From Merluccius polli (lineage: Eukaryota; Chordata; Actinopteri; Gadiformes; Merlucciidae): DNA of 64,000 bases. Every line of letters begins with the position of its first letter. Position 1 is the first letter of the stretch. The position numbers and the translations under genes are program-made. The stretch spans positions 208,501 to 272,500 of the forward strand of contig JAOPHQ010000582.1 of the NCBI GenBank assembly GCA_030340625.1. The letters are read 5' to 3'. Below, in pieces: positions 22,522 through 46,770 of the stretch. Under the pieces are notes generated by a model, which was given only the letters and a program-made list of their open reading frames with translations, was not told the origin of the DNA and made no database searches.

Positions 22522-23483
22522 ACTATAGGGCAGAGGTTCAGCACCTAGCTGTGTGGTGTGCTGACAATAACTTGCTCCTCAATACCAGCAAGACTAAGGA
22601 GCTCATTGTTGACTTCAGGAAGGAGAAGGGAGAGACGCATACTCCCATCCACATCAACGGCATGGCTGTTGAACGTGTCTCCAGCTTCAAGTTCCTGGGG
22701 ACCCACATCTCTGAGACCCTGACCTGGACAATTAACACCTCCAGCCTGGTTAAAAAGGCCAATCAGCGTCTCTTCTTCCTGAGAACACTCAAGAAGAACC
22801 ACCTGTCCGCAGACATCCTCTGCAACTTCTACCGCTGTGCGATCGAGAGCATCCTAACCAACTGTATTACAGCCTGGTATGGGAACTGCACTGTTGCCGA
22901 CCGCAAATCACTGCAGCGGGTGGTGAAAGCTGCCCAACACATCACAAGAACCCCACTACCAACCATCGAGGTCGTCCAAAAGAAGCGATGCCTAAACCGG
23001 GCCCGCAGCATCCTTAGGGACCTCTCACATCCTGCCTATAGACTTTTCCAGCTCCTCCCCTCCGGAAGGCGCTACAGGTGCCTTCAGACCAAAACCAGCA
23101 GGTTTAGGAACAGCTTCTTTCCCACAGCTGTCTCCTTACTGAACTCTGTCCCCCGCTGAAAAAGCATAATCTGTATATTTGTCCATAGTACTATATCTGT
23201 TTATTGCCTTACATCTGCTCACTAACTATTTCATACTGTTTATACTGTCTATAATATTTTTTTACTGCTCTCCTGTATATTGTACATACAGTACTGTTCA
23301 TACTGTTTATATTGCTCTCTTATATATTACACATACTGTATATACATATTTTTGCACATACTGTACGTATTTATTTATTGCACTTGCTGCTCTTTGCACT
23401 TCTGATTAGACACTAAACTGCATTTCGTTACCCTGTATTCATACGTGTGTAATGACAATAAAGTTGAATCTAATCTAATCTAA
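22522..23483 (+). mobile_element. Truncated Rex/CR1-like LINE, right copy
   Basis: Mirror image of 19560-20520 about position 21521. Same 3' repeat tail (TAATCTAATCTAAT) abutting the right 142-bp array and the same truncation point at the inner foldback. Confidence 0.85.
22551..23159 (+). pseudogene. Reverse transcriptase C-terminal fragment, right copy
   Basis: Same 202 codons as the left copy (19883-20491) with no amino-acid difference. Read in the direction of the window it starts within WCADNNLLLN and ends VSLLNSVPR followed by a stop. It lacks the catalytic core. Overlapping frames on both strands are also identical between arms, so nucleotide identity over this kilobase must be near 100%. 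Confidence 0.88.
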
Positions 23484-26400
23484 TATGTGGGGACTCAGTA
23501 CCTATCATTCAGAATAGGTCATGTGTCGACTGAACCTATAGGGGGCGAGGGTTAAGAAGTCAAAGTTTTCAGAAATGTATAAAAAAAAATTAGAAACTAA
23601 TTTTTGAAATCCAAGCTTTGTGACATATGTGGGGACCCAGTACCTATCATTCAGAATGGGTCATGTGTCAACTGAACCTATAGGGGGCGAGGGTAAAGAA
23701 GTCAAAGTTTTCAGAAATGTATAAAAAAAAATTAGAAACTAAATTTTGAAATCCAAGCTTTGTGACATATGTGGGGACCCAGTACCTATCATTCAGAATG
23801 GGTCATGTGTCGACTGAACCTATAGGGGGCGAGGGTAAAGAAGTCAAAGTTTTCAGAAATGTATAAAAAAAAATTAGAAACTAATTTTTGAAATCCAAGC
23901 TTTGTGACATATGTGGGGACCCAGTACCTATCATTCAGAATGGGTCATGTGTCAACTGAACCTATAGGGGGCGAGGGTAAAGAAGTCAAAGTTTTTAAAA
24001 ATGTATTAAAAAAAATTAGAAACTAATTTTTGAAATCCAAGCTTTGTGACATATGTGGGGACCCAGTACCTATCATTCAGAATGGGTCATGTGTCAACTG
24101 AACCTATAGGGGGCGAGGGTAAAGAAGTCAAAGTTTTCAGAAATGTATAAAAAAAAATTAGAAACTAATTTTTGAAATCCAAGCTTTGTGACATATGTGG
24201 GGACCCAGTACCTATCATTCAGAATGGGTCATGTGTCAACTGAACCTATAGGGGGCGAGGGTAAAGAAGTCAAAGTTTTTAAAAATGTATTAAAAAAAAT
24301 TAGAAACTAATTTTTGAAATCCAAGCTTTGTGACATATGTGGGGACCCAGTACCTATCATTCAGAATGGGTCATGTGTCAACTGAACCTATAGGGGGCGA
24401 GGGTAAAGAAGTCAAAGTTTTCAGAAATGTATAAAAAAAAATTAGAAACTAAATTTTGAAATCCAAGCTTTGTGACATATGTGGGGACCCAGTACCTATC
24501 ATTCAGAATGGGTCATGTGTCAACTGAACCTATAGGGGGCGAGGGTAAAGAAGTCAAAGTTTTCAGAAATGTATAAAAAAAAATTAGAAACTAATTTTTG
24601 AAATCCAAGCTTTGTGACATATGTGGGGACCCAGTACCTATCATTCAGAATGGGTCATGTGTCAACTGAACCTATAGGGGGCGAGGGTAAAGAAGTCAAA
24701 GTTTTTAAAAATGTATAAAAAAAAATTAGAAACTAAATTTTGAAATCCAAGCTTTGTGACATATGTGGGGACCCAGTACCTATCATTCAGAATGGGTCAT
24801 GTGTCAACTGAACCTATAGGGGGCGAGGGTAAAGAAGTCAAAGTTTTCAGAAATGTATTAAAAAAAAATTAGAAACTAATTTTTGAAATCCAAGCTTTGT
24901 GACATATGTGGGGACCCAGTACCTATCATTCAGAATGGGTCATGTGTCAACTGAACCTATAGGGGGCGAGGGTAAAGAAGTCAAAGTTTTCAGAAATGTA
25001 TAAAAAAAAATTAGAAACTAATTTTTGAAATCCAAGCTTTGTGACATATGTGGGGACCCAGTACCTATCATTCAGAATGGGTCATGTGTCAACTGAACCT
25101 ATAGGGGGCGAGGGTAAAGAAGTCAAAGTTTTTAAAAATGTATTAAAAAAAATTAGAAACTAAATTTTGAAATCCAAGCTTTGTGACATATGTGGGGACC
25201 CAGTACCTATCATTCAGAATGGGTCATGTGTCAACTGAACCTATAGGGGGCGAGGGTAAAGAAGTCAAAGTTTTTAAAAATGTATTAAAAAAAATTAGAA
25301 ACTAATTTTTGAAATCCAAGCTTTGTGACATATGTGGGGACCCAGTACCTATCATTCAGAATGGGTCATGTGTCAACTGAACCTATAGGGGGCGAGGGTA
25401 AAGAAGTCAAAGTTTTTAAAAATGTATTAAAAAAAATTAGAAACTAATTTTTGAAATCCAAGCTTTGTGACATATGTGGGGACCCAGTACCTATCATTCA
25501 GAATGGGTCATGTGTCAACTGAACCTATAGGGGGCGAGGGTAAAGAAGTCAAAGTTTTCAGAAATGTATAAAAAAAAATTAGAAACTAATTTTTGAAATC
25601 CAAGCTTTGTGACATATGTGGGGACCCAGTACCTATCATTCAGAATGGGTCATGTGTCAACTGAACCTATAGGGGGCGAGGGTAAAGAAGTCAAAGTTTT
25701 TAAAAATGTATTAAAAAAAATTAGAAACTAATTTTTGAAATCCAAGCTTTGTGACATATGTGGGGACCCAGTACCTATCATTCAGAATGGGTCATGTGTC
25801 AACTGAACCTATAGGGGGCGAGGGTAAAGAAGTCAAAGTTTTCAGAAATGTATTAAAAAAAATTAGAAACTAATTTTTGAAATCCAAGCTTTGTGACATA
25901 TGTGGGGACCCAGTACCTATCATTCAGAATGGGTCATGTGTCAACTGAACCTATAGGGGGCGAGGGTAAAGAAGTCAAAGTTTTCAGAAATGTATAAAAA
26001 AAAATTAGAAACTAATTTTTGAAATCCAAGCTTTGTGACATATGTGGGGACCCAGTACCTATCATTCAGAATGGGTCATGTGTCAACTGAACCTATAGGG
26101 GGCGAGGGTAAAGAAGTCAAAGTTTTCAGAAATGTATAAAAAAAAAATTAGAAACTAAATTTTGAAATCCAAGCTTTGTGACATATGTGGGGACCCAGTA
26201 CCTATCATTCAGAATGGGTCATGTGTCAACTGAACCTATAGGGGGCGAGGGTAAAGAAGTCAAAGTTTTTAAAAATGTATTAAAAAAAATTAGAAACTAA
26301 ATTTTGAAATCCAAGCTTTGTGACATATGTGGGGACCCAGTACCTATCATTCAGAATGGGTCATGTGTCAACTGAACCTATAGGGGGCGAGGGTAAAGAA

Positions 26401-28540
26401 GTCAAAGTTTTTAAAAATGTATTAAAAAAAATTAGAAACTAATTTTTGAAATCCAAGCTTTGTGACATATGTGGGGACCCAGTACCTATCATTCAGAATG
26501 GGTCATGTGTCAACTGAACCTATAGGGGGCGAGGGTAAAGAAGTCAAAGTTTTCAGAAATGTATAAAAAAAAATTAGAAACTAATTTTTGAAATCCAAGC
26601 TTTGTGACATATGTGGGGACCCAGTACCTATCATTCAGAATGGGTCATGTGTCAACTGAACCTATAGGGGGCGAGGGTAAAGAAGTCAAAGTTTTTAAAA
26701 ATGTATTAAAAAAAATTAGAAACTAAATTTTGAAATCCAAGCTTTGTGACATATGTGGGGAGCCCAGTACCTATCATTCAGAATGGGTCATGTGTCAACT
26801 GAACCTATAGGGGGCGAGGGTAAAGAAGTCAAAGTTTTCAGAAATGTATAAAAAAAAATTAGAAACTAAATTTTGAAATCCAAGCTTTGTGACATATGTG
26901 GGGACCCAGTACCTATCATTCAGAATGGGTCATGTGTCGACTGAACCTATAGGGGGCGAGGGTAAAGAAGTCAAAGTTTTCAGAAATGTATAAAAAAAAA
27001 TTAGAAACTAATTTTTGAAATCCAAGCTTTGTGACATATGTGGGGACCCAGTACCTATCATTCAGAATGGGTCATGTGTCAACTGAACCTATAGGGGGCG
27101 AGGGTAAAGAAGTCAAAGTTTTTAAAAATGTATTAAAAAAAATTAGAAACTAAATTTTGAAATCCAAGCTTTGTGACATATGTGGGGACCCAGTACCTAT
27201 CATTCAGAATGGGTCATGTGTCAACTGAACCTATAGGGGGCGAGGGTAAAGAAGTCAAAGTTTTCAGAAATGTATAAAAAAAAATTAGAAAATAATTTTT
27301 GAAATCCAAGCTTTGTGACATATGTGGGGACCCAGTACCTATCATTCAGAATGGGTCATGTGTCAACTGAACCTATAGGGGGCGAGGGTAAAGAAGTCAA
27401 AGTTTTCAGAAATGTATAAAAAAAAAATTAGAAACTAAATTTTGAAATCCAAGCTTTGTGACATATGTGGGGACCCAGTACCTATCATTCAGAATGGGTC
27501 ATGTGTCAACTGAACCTATAGGGGGCGAGGGTAAAGAAGTCAAAGTTTTTAAAAATGTATTAAAAAAAATTAGAAACTAAATTTTGAAATCCAAGCTTTG
27601 TGACATATGTGGGGACCCAGTACCTATCATTCAGAATGGGTCATGTGTCAACTGAACCTATAGGGGGCGAGGGTAAAGAAGTCAAAGTTTTTAAAAATGT
27701 ATTAAAAAAAATTAGAAACTAATTTTTGAAATCCAAGCTTTGTGACATATGTGGGGACCCAGTACCTATCATTCAGAATGGGTCATGTGTCAACTGAACC
27801 TATAGGGGGCGAGGGTAAAGAAGTCAAAGTTTTCAGAAATGTATAAAAAAAAATTAGAAACTAATTTGTGAAATCCAAGCTTTGTGACATATGTGGGGAC
27901 CCAGTACCTATCATTCAGAATGGGTCATGTGTCAACTGAACCTATAGGGGGCGAGGGTAAAGAAGTCAAAGTTTTTAAAAATGTATTAAAAAAAATTAGA
28001 AACTAATTTTTGAAATCCAAGCTTTGTGACATATGTGGGGATCCAGTACCTATCATTCAGAATGGGTCATGTGTCAACTGAACCTATAGGGGGCGAGGGT
28101 AAAGAAGTCAAAGTTTTCAGAAATGTATAAAAAAAAAAATAGAAACTAATTTTTGAAATCCAAGCTTTGTGACATATGTGGGGACCCAGTACCTATCATT
28201 CAGAATGGGTCATGTGTCGACTGAACCTATAGGGGGCGAGGGTAAAGAAGTCAAAGTTTTCAGAAATGTATAAAAAAAAATTAGAAACTAATTTTTGAAA
28301 TCCAAGCTTTGTGACATATGTGGGGACCCAGTACCTATCATTCAGAATGGGTCATGTGTCAACTGAACCTATAGGGGGCGAGGGTAAAGAAGTCAAAGTT
28401 TTTAAAAATGTATTAAAAAAAATTAGAAACTAATTTTTGAAATCCAAGCTTTGTGACATATGTGGGGACCCAGTACCTATCATTCAGAATAGGTCACGTG
28501 TCGACTGAACCTATAGGGGGTGAGGGTAAAGAAGTCAAAG
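23484..28540 (-). repeat. 142-bp satellite array, right arm, about 36 copies
   Basis: Reverse-complement orientation of the left array. First unit boundary CAAAG ends at 23565 and last at 28540, giving 35 intervals of 142 bp. Unit variants are the same as on the left, with rare private changes (for example GGGGAGCCC at 26759 and ACTAATTTGTG near 27862). Confidence 0.97.
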
Positions 28541-28659
28541 TCTTGCATATGTGGGGACTGACTAGTTTTCCTCTATCTGACGAATATCCAACTGAAAGTC
28601 TTCAGTTGAATATGCGAATATCTGTCGAATTTCCAATTTCAAACCAACTTCACGGCAGT

Positions 28660-29810
28660 CTAACAAAAAACGAAATATATTATAATTGTACCATATAGTT
28701 TTTGTAATTTTTATATAGTTTACTTCTGCAGCTCAAGACAATGCCATTAAATAAATAAAGGCAAGTTAACTGGGTGATGAAATGTCACTAATATTTACAA
28801 AATAAAACCCTATCTATCTTATCTTAATTTTAATATACTTTAAATACACTTTTGATATTGCATTTAAAGTGAAGAAAATTGTGTTTAAATCATCCATAAT
28901 ATGCTAAATGTACATCATTACTATAACCTTAATTTCCAAAAGCTATGCTTTTATAATTTTACGTTTCTTATATCATTCACATTACCGAAATAAATAGATA
29001 ATAAATAAATACATTTACGACTGGTGAACGTCACGATGAATAGCGATTTGACAAACCAATCAGCGCGAGGAGAATTGCCGTAAAGTGTTCCGTCCTGGAC
29101 CAATACATGGACCTTCATGAGACTGTAGGACCAATTCATCTTCACAAACTCCTCTCCATACAGCTAATCATTGATTATTTTATAAAAGACAGGTTGCGGA
29201 AGCTGGAAGGCAAGTTGAATCCGTCCTTATTGTACGTAATAATTGTACGTCATTATTTTGTAAATGGATGCGGCTCTCAACTAGTTATTTAATGAAGTTA
29301 GCACCACATGCTATGATGCAAGAAGGGGTCAACAAGACGGTACCACGCAGTGTAGTTACACGTACATCAGTGATAAAGAGACATAGTCGTGAAACACAAT
29401 TGAATGACTCATCATGTCATTACAGTGCTGCATACAAAAACGATAAAGACAGATGGTCTTATAGATGTCTATGTAGGTTACAAGTTGTGTTTACATACAA
29501 TCCATGTTGTCAATCAGGACATTATGTCACATGGTGCTCTATCAGTCCCACACACTGTACTGATGTGTAAGATGGATGGTCTCTACAATGGTGGAGACCA
29601 TCTTGTGGTGGTCGTACAATGTCAACTATAAGAAAGTCTCTAACTTCTCAATTCTGTACAAAACATGCATTTGTCTTTATAACAATCCAACATGTAACAA
29701 GTAATTGTCATTAAATGAATTCAACAAGTGAAATCAAAACATGTAGTAGTTATTAGGAAAGTAGAATGTATGGGATAATTGGGTATAGCTGCATCGGTGA
29801 TGTTGATGTA
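28660..29810. other. Intergenic DNA upstream of ndor1
   Basis: AT-rich DNA without a recognisable exon. It contains a short hairpin (GATGGTCTC and GAGACCATC, 29574-29601) and the candidate promoter elements listed next. Confidence 0.5.
29050..29215 (+). promoter_or_regulatory. ndor1: Candidate ndor1 promoter
   Basis: A CCAAT box in AAACCAATCAGCGCG (about 29053) is followed by TATAAAAG at 29181-29188. An AG|GCAAGT at 29208-29214 fits a GC-type splice donor for a non-coding first exon, which would join the acceptor at 30461-30463. This is inference only; each motif is common by chance. Confidence 0.25.
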
Positions 29811-41728
<11,918 letters not shown>

Positions 41729-42269
41729 TGGCTTCGCCTCGCATACGGCTCCATCAACCACCGCCACCGCCACCGGTATATCATGCTCTACTGACACTTA
41801 CCGATGGAAGAGTTGCACGCAACAGCATTTTAGCATGTTTCACTTCCTGCTTGTGACCTTATGGGTGTAGATTTCTTTCATGAGAACAAAAACTGAAGTG
41901 GCCTTTTAGATCAATGAGCAACACATACACAGTTTACAATTGGTCCAAATGCAATCACCCAGAATGACTATTTAAATGTACAAATCAATAAGGTGCACAG
42001 AATTTTAGCCTACAACCTTCTTTTGCAAAGTTTGAAGGCTATCTATTTTTAATTGAGTGCTGGAAATGCAACATTTATTTTTTAGGAGTGTAGAAATTAA
42101 TTGTTATATACTTATTTTGTATGTTACAAATATAAGTTGGAGAAGGTGCATTAGAATTGTACTGTACAGTAACGGTATGTTATCAAGACATTACACACAT
42201 CAAGACATAACATACACTTGCTAGCCTACCCTGTTTTACATATCCATTTAAGTACTTAAATTGCACTGG

Positions 42270-42275
42270 AATAAA
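42270..42275 (+). terminator. ndor1: Candidate ndor1 polyadenylation signal
   Basis: AATAAA 542 bp after the ndor1 stop, in AT-rich 3' UTR-like sequence. Another AATAAA at about 42897 is possible. Confidence 0.5.
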
Positions 42276-43042
42276 TGAATTGTTGAAATCTGATCTTGAA
42301 CTATATAACTTCATTTCTTCTTTCATTATGTACTTTGTTTTAATTGTATGTTACGTGAATGATCATGAGTTTACTATCATTGATTCAGACCTTACTAGTC
42401 GAATCCAGTTCTAGTTGGATGTATCATTTGAACGTAGTACCCAAGAACAATTTGGTTTTCTAGGAATTTAATACCCAAATCTGAGGAAGCACAGAACAGA
42501 CACATGAACATTTGCATACAAAATGACCAGTTTGCATCAGATACAAAATTTCTGAACAAGCCATATGTAATTACATTTCTTTGCAATTGTCAACACACTT
42601 GTGTTGGTGTGAAATAGCCGAGATGTTTTTAATCACATGATTTTAGGAACACCCCCTCCCACCTCCAATGCACGCACATATTTAAAACCTTAAAAATATA
42701 CACATTCATATCCACAAGTGTACTGTCGGTATGTTGTCCAAAGTGGCTTGTCACCCTGTTGGGTATTCACCACCAGAAAACTCACCCCGCCATCTCCAAT
42801 GCCAAGCTGGTGAAGGTCAACATTTTGTTGAGCAGGTTATTCCTCGTCAAAGTGACGACTGAATCCTCCAACGTTTTCAACAGTGTTCTAAAACACAATA
42901 AATTATTGCACCAGCGTTTCAAAAATAACTGATGTAAAGAAACAGGAGGGTACACGGGTGTATCGACAATGAATCTTTTGAACCAAAAAAAACTGTCAAA
43001 CTCTGAACTAAGTATTTGTGTATGTATGCATTCTGAATGTTG

Positions 43043-43043
<1 letters not shown>

Positions 43044-43121
<78 letters not shown>
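43044..43121. repeat. (TA)n microsatellite
   Basis: Uninterrupted TA run of about 78 bp, 75 bp beyond the ntmt1 stop codon and so probably in its 3' UTR. Confidence 0.95.
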
Positions 43122-43124
<3 letters not shown>

Positions 43125-43195
43125 TTTAAAAAAAAAGATATGGCATCAGATAATCCTTCCACGTTTCCTATACCCCAACATATATGTCCCCCTAT

Positions 43196-45466
43196 CTATC
43201 TAAGCGCCAGTGTGTGGACTTGGTAGATTTCCTTAGGAAAGTCCATCTGCTGCTCTTGGTGGATGATGCGTAGGCCCGCCTTGGCCACTAGGCTGCCTAC
43301 GATGGCCAGGTCTCGACACACGCTGCTGTCCACGTCGTCGGGGACCACGCCCTCATATGCCACGTTGTCCTTGATGACCACGATGCCACCAGGTCGCAGG
43401 GCACTACGGCAGCGCTCCAAGAACTTCACCAGATGCTCGTCCGTCAGGTGCCCTAGAACAAAGAAAAGATGATGATTTTGTATTATTTTTAATTATTATT
43501 ATTTTTTATTATACATTATGAATGAAGGCCTGGATTTAGTAGAGCAGTGTTTCCCAACCTTGGGGTCTGATAAGCATTCGGGGTCTTGGGATATTGCAGT
43601 TTCATAAGAAAGATAATCATTTAAAAATATATATTTTAAAAGATCCTCTGATGTGAACAGTCTGCCTAATTATTTGTAGCCACACGTGAACGACTACTGA
43701 CCAATTGGTATGTTGTGAAGTGCATGCACAAGATCACTGGGACATTAGTATTTGATTGGGTTAAAGACGATGTGTGTAGTGGAAGCAGATGCACAGTGCA
43801 GGTTGTGCGGCAACAGAAGTTTTACCAGTTTGATTTATCCTGGCTAGTTGTCGCTGAGAAAGACAAGCCAACAACAACAACAACAACAGCTACAAACAAG
43901 TTGCTCGTTGACTTGCATGAATGTGTGTGAGAATGGGTTTACATGACATTAATAAATGTTCTTCTGTAAGAAATGCAAACGTTGAGGGGAAAATAAAGCC
44001 CCAAGGCGCTGGACCTTGTGTGACTCTACTTGCGATCCACTGTAGCTCTAAGCTTTCGTCTTACCTACCTCACATTTAACATCACATTCAACGTGGTTGG
44101 CATGTGGCATTACAAAAACCAGTCCAGCTGTAATTCCACCATCACCGTCAATACTCACCGATCACCCACTGGATCCAGATGACGTCGTAGCGGCCCTGCT
44201 CGGGCACAAAGTCCTGCAGGCCGGTGCAGAAGTAGTGGCCCACCCGCTGGCTCTCCTCGCCCAGGTATGTCTTGGCCTGGTCCAGGAACTCCTGGGTAAC
44301 ATCCACCAGGTCCACGGTCCGGAAGAGGGGCAAGAGGAGACGCTTGGTGATCCTGCCGATGCCCGCGCCGCAGTCCAGTGCACAGCTCGTCCCCGTCTTG
44401 CCCTCGCCTTCCTGGTGTGTCCGATACAAGAGATGGTGATCATGACATTGATTGGAGTGCCAAACTTCTACTGCTTCCTACATGCAGCGCTCTCTTCACG
44501 ACAACACAGGTTGGTTCTTTGAAACAGCGTTTATTGATTGGGCAGTAGGTCCAGCTCGTTTCTCTGATGCATCGACGACTCAGACTCACGCCATGAAAAC
44601 TCGTTGGCCACTTGTCATGAAACGATATTCTTGAGTCTTCGAAAGTCTCTGACTGTCTGACTGCTTTGGCTTCAGACGTCAATAATAATGACTTTGAATG
44701 TAATATAGCATAGCCTCGTGAGAGACATCTGCTCACGTTGGGTTGCACAAAGTCAATCAACAAATTCCGTCGTAGCGGTACAACAGACAGAGAACGTTAG
44801 TTCCAGAACAGAAACGTGAGAGAAGAAGAATAATAAACAATGGACTAATGCACTAGTGGCTACAACCCTTTCAGTCGTCTGTTAATTTTCTACCTATTAT
44901 ACATCAGTATATTGCTGTACTGTATGGAACAAATGTGTTTAGTCACATTAGATTTAGGTTTTAACTTTACATCTAAATAAATTATTTATTTATTTATAGC
45001 ATGAGATTATGGACTCAATTATGCATCATAAACATAGACCATTTACGCAACAGCACTTCAATTACACATAGTTGGTTGCCTTTATCGGTTTTGAGATTAC
45101 AAAATTAATATGTTTTTTTGGTCGCTCGACAGACAAATACTCTGAATCTGAAGCAAGATAATTTAAGACATTGCGTTAGGCTCTGGTCACACTTTCTGTC
45201 ATCGTTTACATTTTCAAGCCCACAAGTCTATAAATTATTGTCAGTATTGGACATCATTTGACTAAATAATAGATGGCACAGAGAACTCATGTCAGACTTG
45301 ACCGTCATTAGCGTCTTACACCAGTGAATTTCTTCAAGAAGGCCTTGGATCCGTTAAGGTCGATGTTGGAGATGCTGCCATAGCCTCCCAGCATACCGTC
45401 CACTGTGGGGGGGACGTCCCGCCAGTACACCTCGGCATTGCCGTAGAACTGTGCCTCTTCACCCAT
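43196..45466 (-). CDS. ntmt1: NTMT1/METTL11A, N-terminal Xaa-Pro-Lys methyltransferase (complete)
   Basis: SAM-dependent enzyme that methylates the alpha-amino group of proteins starting X-Pro-Lys after Met removal; nuclear in mammals. Exons on the minus strand: 45466-45320, 44411-44159, 43452-43196. The first junction is phase 0 (GGT|GTAAGA), the second phase 1 (G|GTGAG to CTAG|GG). The product is 218 aa (human 223). The N-terminal motif PPTVDGMLGGYG (19-30) and SAM-binding LDCGAGIGR (61-69) are intact, as are YDVIWIQWVIG (124-134), IVVIKDN and the substrate-pocket DDVDSSVCRDL; the end is VHTLALR. The chosen ATG at 45466 follows an acceptor (TAACAG|G), so a non-coding exon lies further right. 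A longer reading to 45490 would cross that acceptor and is unlikely. The gene is convergent with ndor1. Confidence 0.97.
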
Positions 45467-46591
45467 CCTGTTATAATAATGACAATTCATTCAGGATTTA
45501 CTATTAGGTTTGCGCTTAATAATGCGTTTATGTAACACTCCCAAGTGTTCCTGTAAGCCCATAGGGAAACCAAGCTGTGCATGCGTACTGGGTTAAGATG
45601 CATCTGAATTCAAGCGTTACATTTTAAAACTGATGACTGTGGACTAATAGCCATTACTGACCTGTAATTAACATGCACCCACTCGCAGATTGGTGTTGAT
45701 TCATTGGGAGGTACTATGGAGGACCCCTTATTTAAACCAGGTGAAACCCAATACCAAGCTTAACCCATGACGTAAGGCATGTCACCAGCTCAGCATGCAG
45801 GGACTGCCAGGCACACGTGCACCTGGCTCTGTGTGGCAGGACTTCAGCTGTCACAACTATATCCTCAGACCAGGCTCGTCGTTGGTCTGATCAGTCACTG
45901 GCCACTTCCTATGATGGGATCCGTGTGACACGAGGATTCACATGCAAGCTTACCAACTAAAGTTACTTTTATCCAGGTAGATTACTCATCATTCGGCTAC
46001 TCGTTCAATTGCCAGTACTCAGATAGCAACCACGTATTATAACAAAACGTGTGTAGTAACAGTTGTAGACAATTCCAAATAAGTGCAAATTACATTTACT
46101 GTATTTTTTTGTGCAGCTTTTTGGGGGGTTGGAATTGAAAGCGTGGCAGCCTCATGCAGCTCGTAATAACATTACACATACATATCCCATTGTCTATTCA
46201 TCATCACTTCTTGCAATGATATGTCTGCCAATGTAGACAGTAGTCGTAAAACCTGAGAAGCCATTGATCGTTGTGCCTAATATAGGCCCATTTTATTGTA
46301 GCTCTGTTACACTTGGACAGCAACAGTCCAGTGCAAACCCGCTTAACCCAAAGTGTCTCCCCGAAACGGTTGTTACAGGAAACACAATGTAAGGCACTGT
46401 GGTCCGTTTCATTATTTACCTGAACACACGCACACGCCCGTACATTAACCCACTTAGTGAAGCCGGCCGGCCTGCTCATGCGCACCGCGTGCTGATGTGT
46501 GTACGTTAGCAACGACCTAGCCACTCCACTTTAAGAAACAAACCCCAAAAGTGGCACATTTCCGTGAGCAGTTTTCTAGCAACGGGCTTAC

Positions 46592-46770
46592 CTATCGCTG
46601 TATCTGGGTTCCTACTCCGTCCTAGTTCATACCATAACCCAGCAGCACCGCTACGACAGCATGCCCATGACAGTCACGCCTGCTCCTTCCCTATTTGGCC
46701 GCTTCGGCGAGCGGAAGTGACGACACCAGCTGAACGTGTCCTCCGACAACCGTTAAAGAAACATTCACCA
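46592..46770 (-). promoter_or_regulatory. ntmt1: Probable ntmt1 promoter and non-coding first exon
   Basis: On the minus strand a strong donor (GATAG|GTAAGCCC) ends a candidate 5' UTR exon at 46592. It would join the acceptor at 45468 in front of the ntmt1 ATG. The region 46.62-46.77 kb is locally rich in CpG. It carries an ETS-type site next to a CRE-like half (CGGAAGTGACG, plus strand 46712-46722), typical of TATA-less housekeeping promoters. The assignment is inferred. Confidence 0.45.

Larger units (their letters stand above)
15949..28659. mobile_element. Giant foldback (palindromic) element, 12.7 kb
   Basis: The left end (ACTGCCGTGAAGTTGGTTTG at 15949) and right end (its reverse complement ending at 28659) are mirror images, and homology stops sharply at both. 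From each end inward come about 118 bp of terminal sequence with a small subterminal hairpin, an array of a 142-bp unit, an inverted copy of a truncated LINE, and an inner foldback around an AT-rich core. The arms differ mainly in copy number (about 25 against 36 array units; 5 against 6 inner units). The 202 codons of LINE sequence are identical in both arms. CTAA occurs at 15944-15947 and 28660-28663 and may be part of a target duplication, offset by one base on the left. No transposase is encoded. The architecture resembles Foldback/Galileo elements of Drosophila, but superfamily is undetermined. Confidence 0.88.

Noticed and set aside
15949..28659. Assembly artefact (read-through inverted duplication) as the whole explanation
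   Set aside because: Arms differ by whole repeat units and the boundaries coincide with defined termini, so an artefact is less likely. It still cannot be excluded without long reads.
28453..28698. Small protein from the outer foldback terminus (also 15940-16155)
   Set aside because: The frame spans the terminus and one repeat unit, lacks any family similarity and changes at the element boundary.
43715..44763. Open frames around ntmt1 exons on both strands
   Set aside because: Shadows of ntmt1 exon 2 or intron sequence without similarity.
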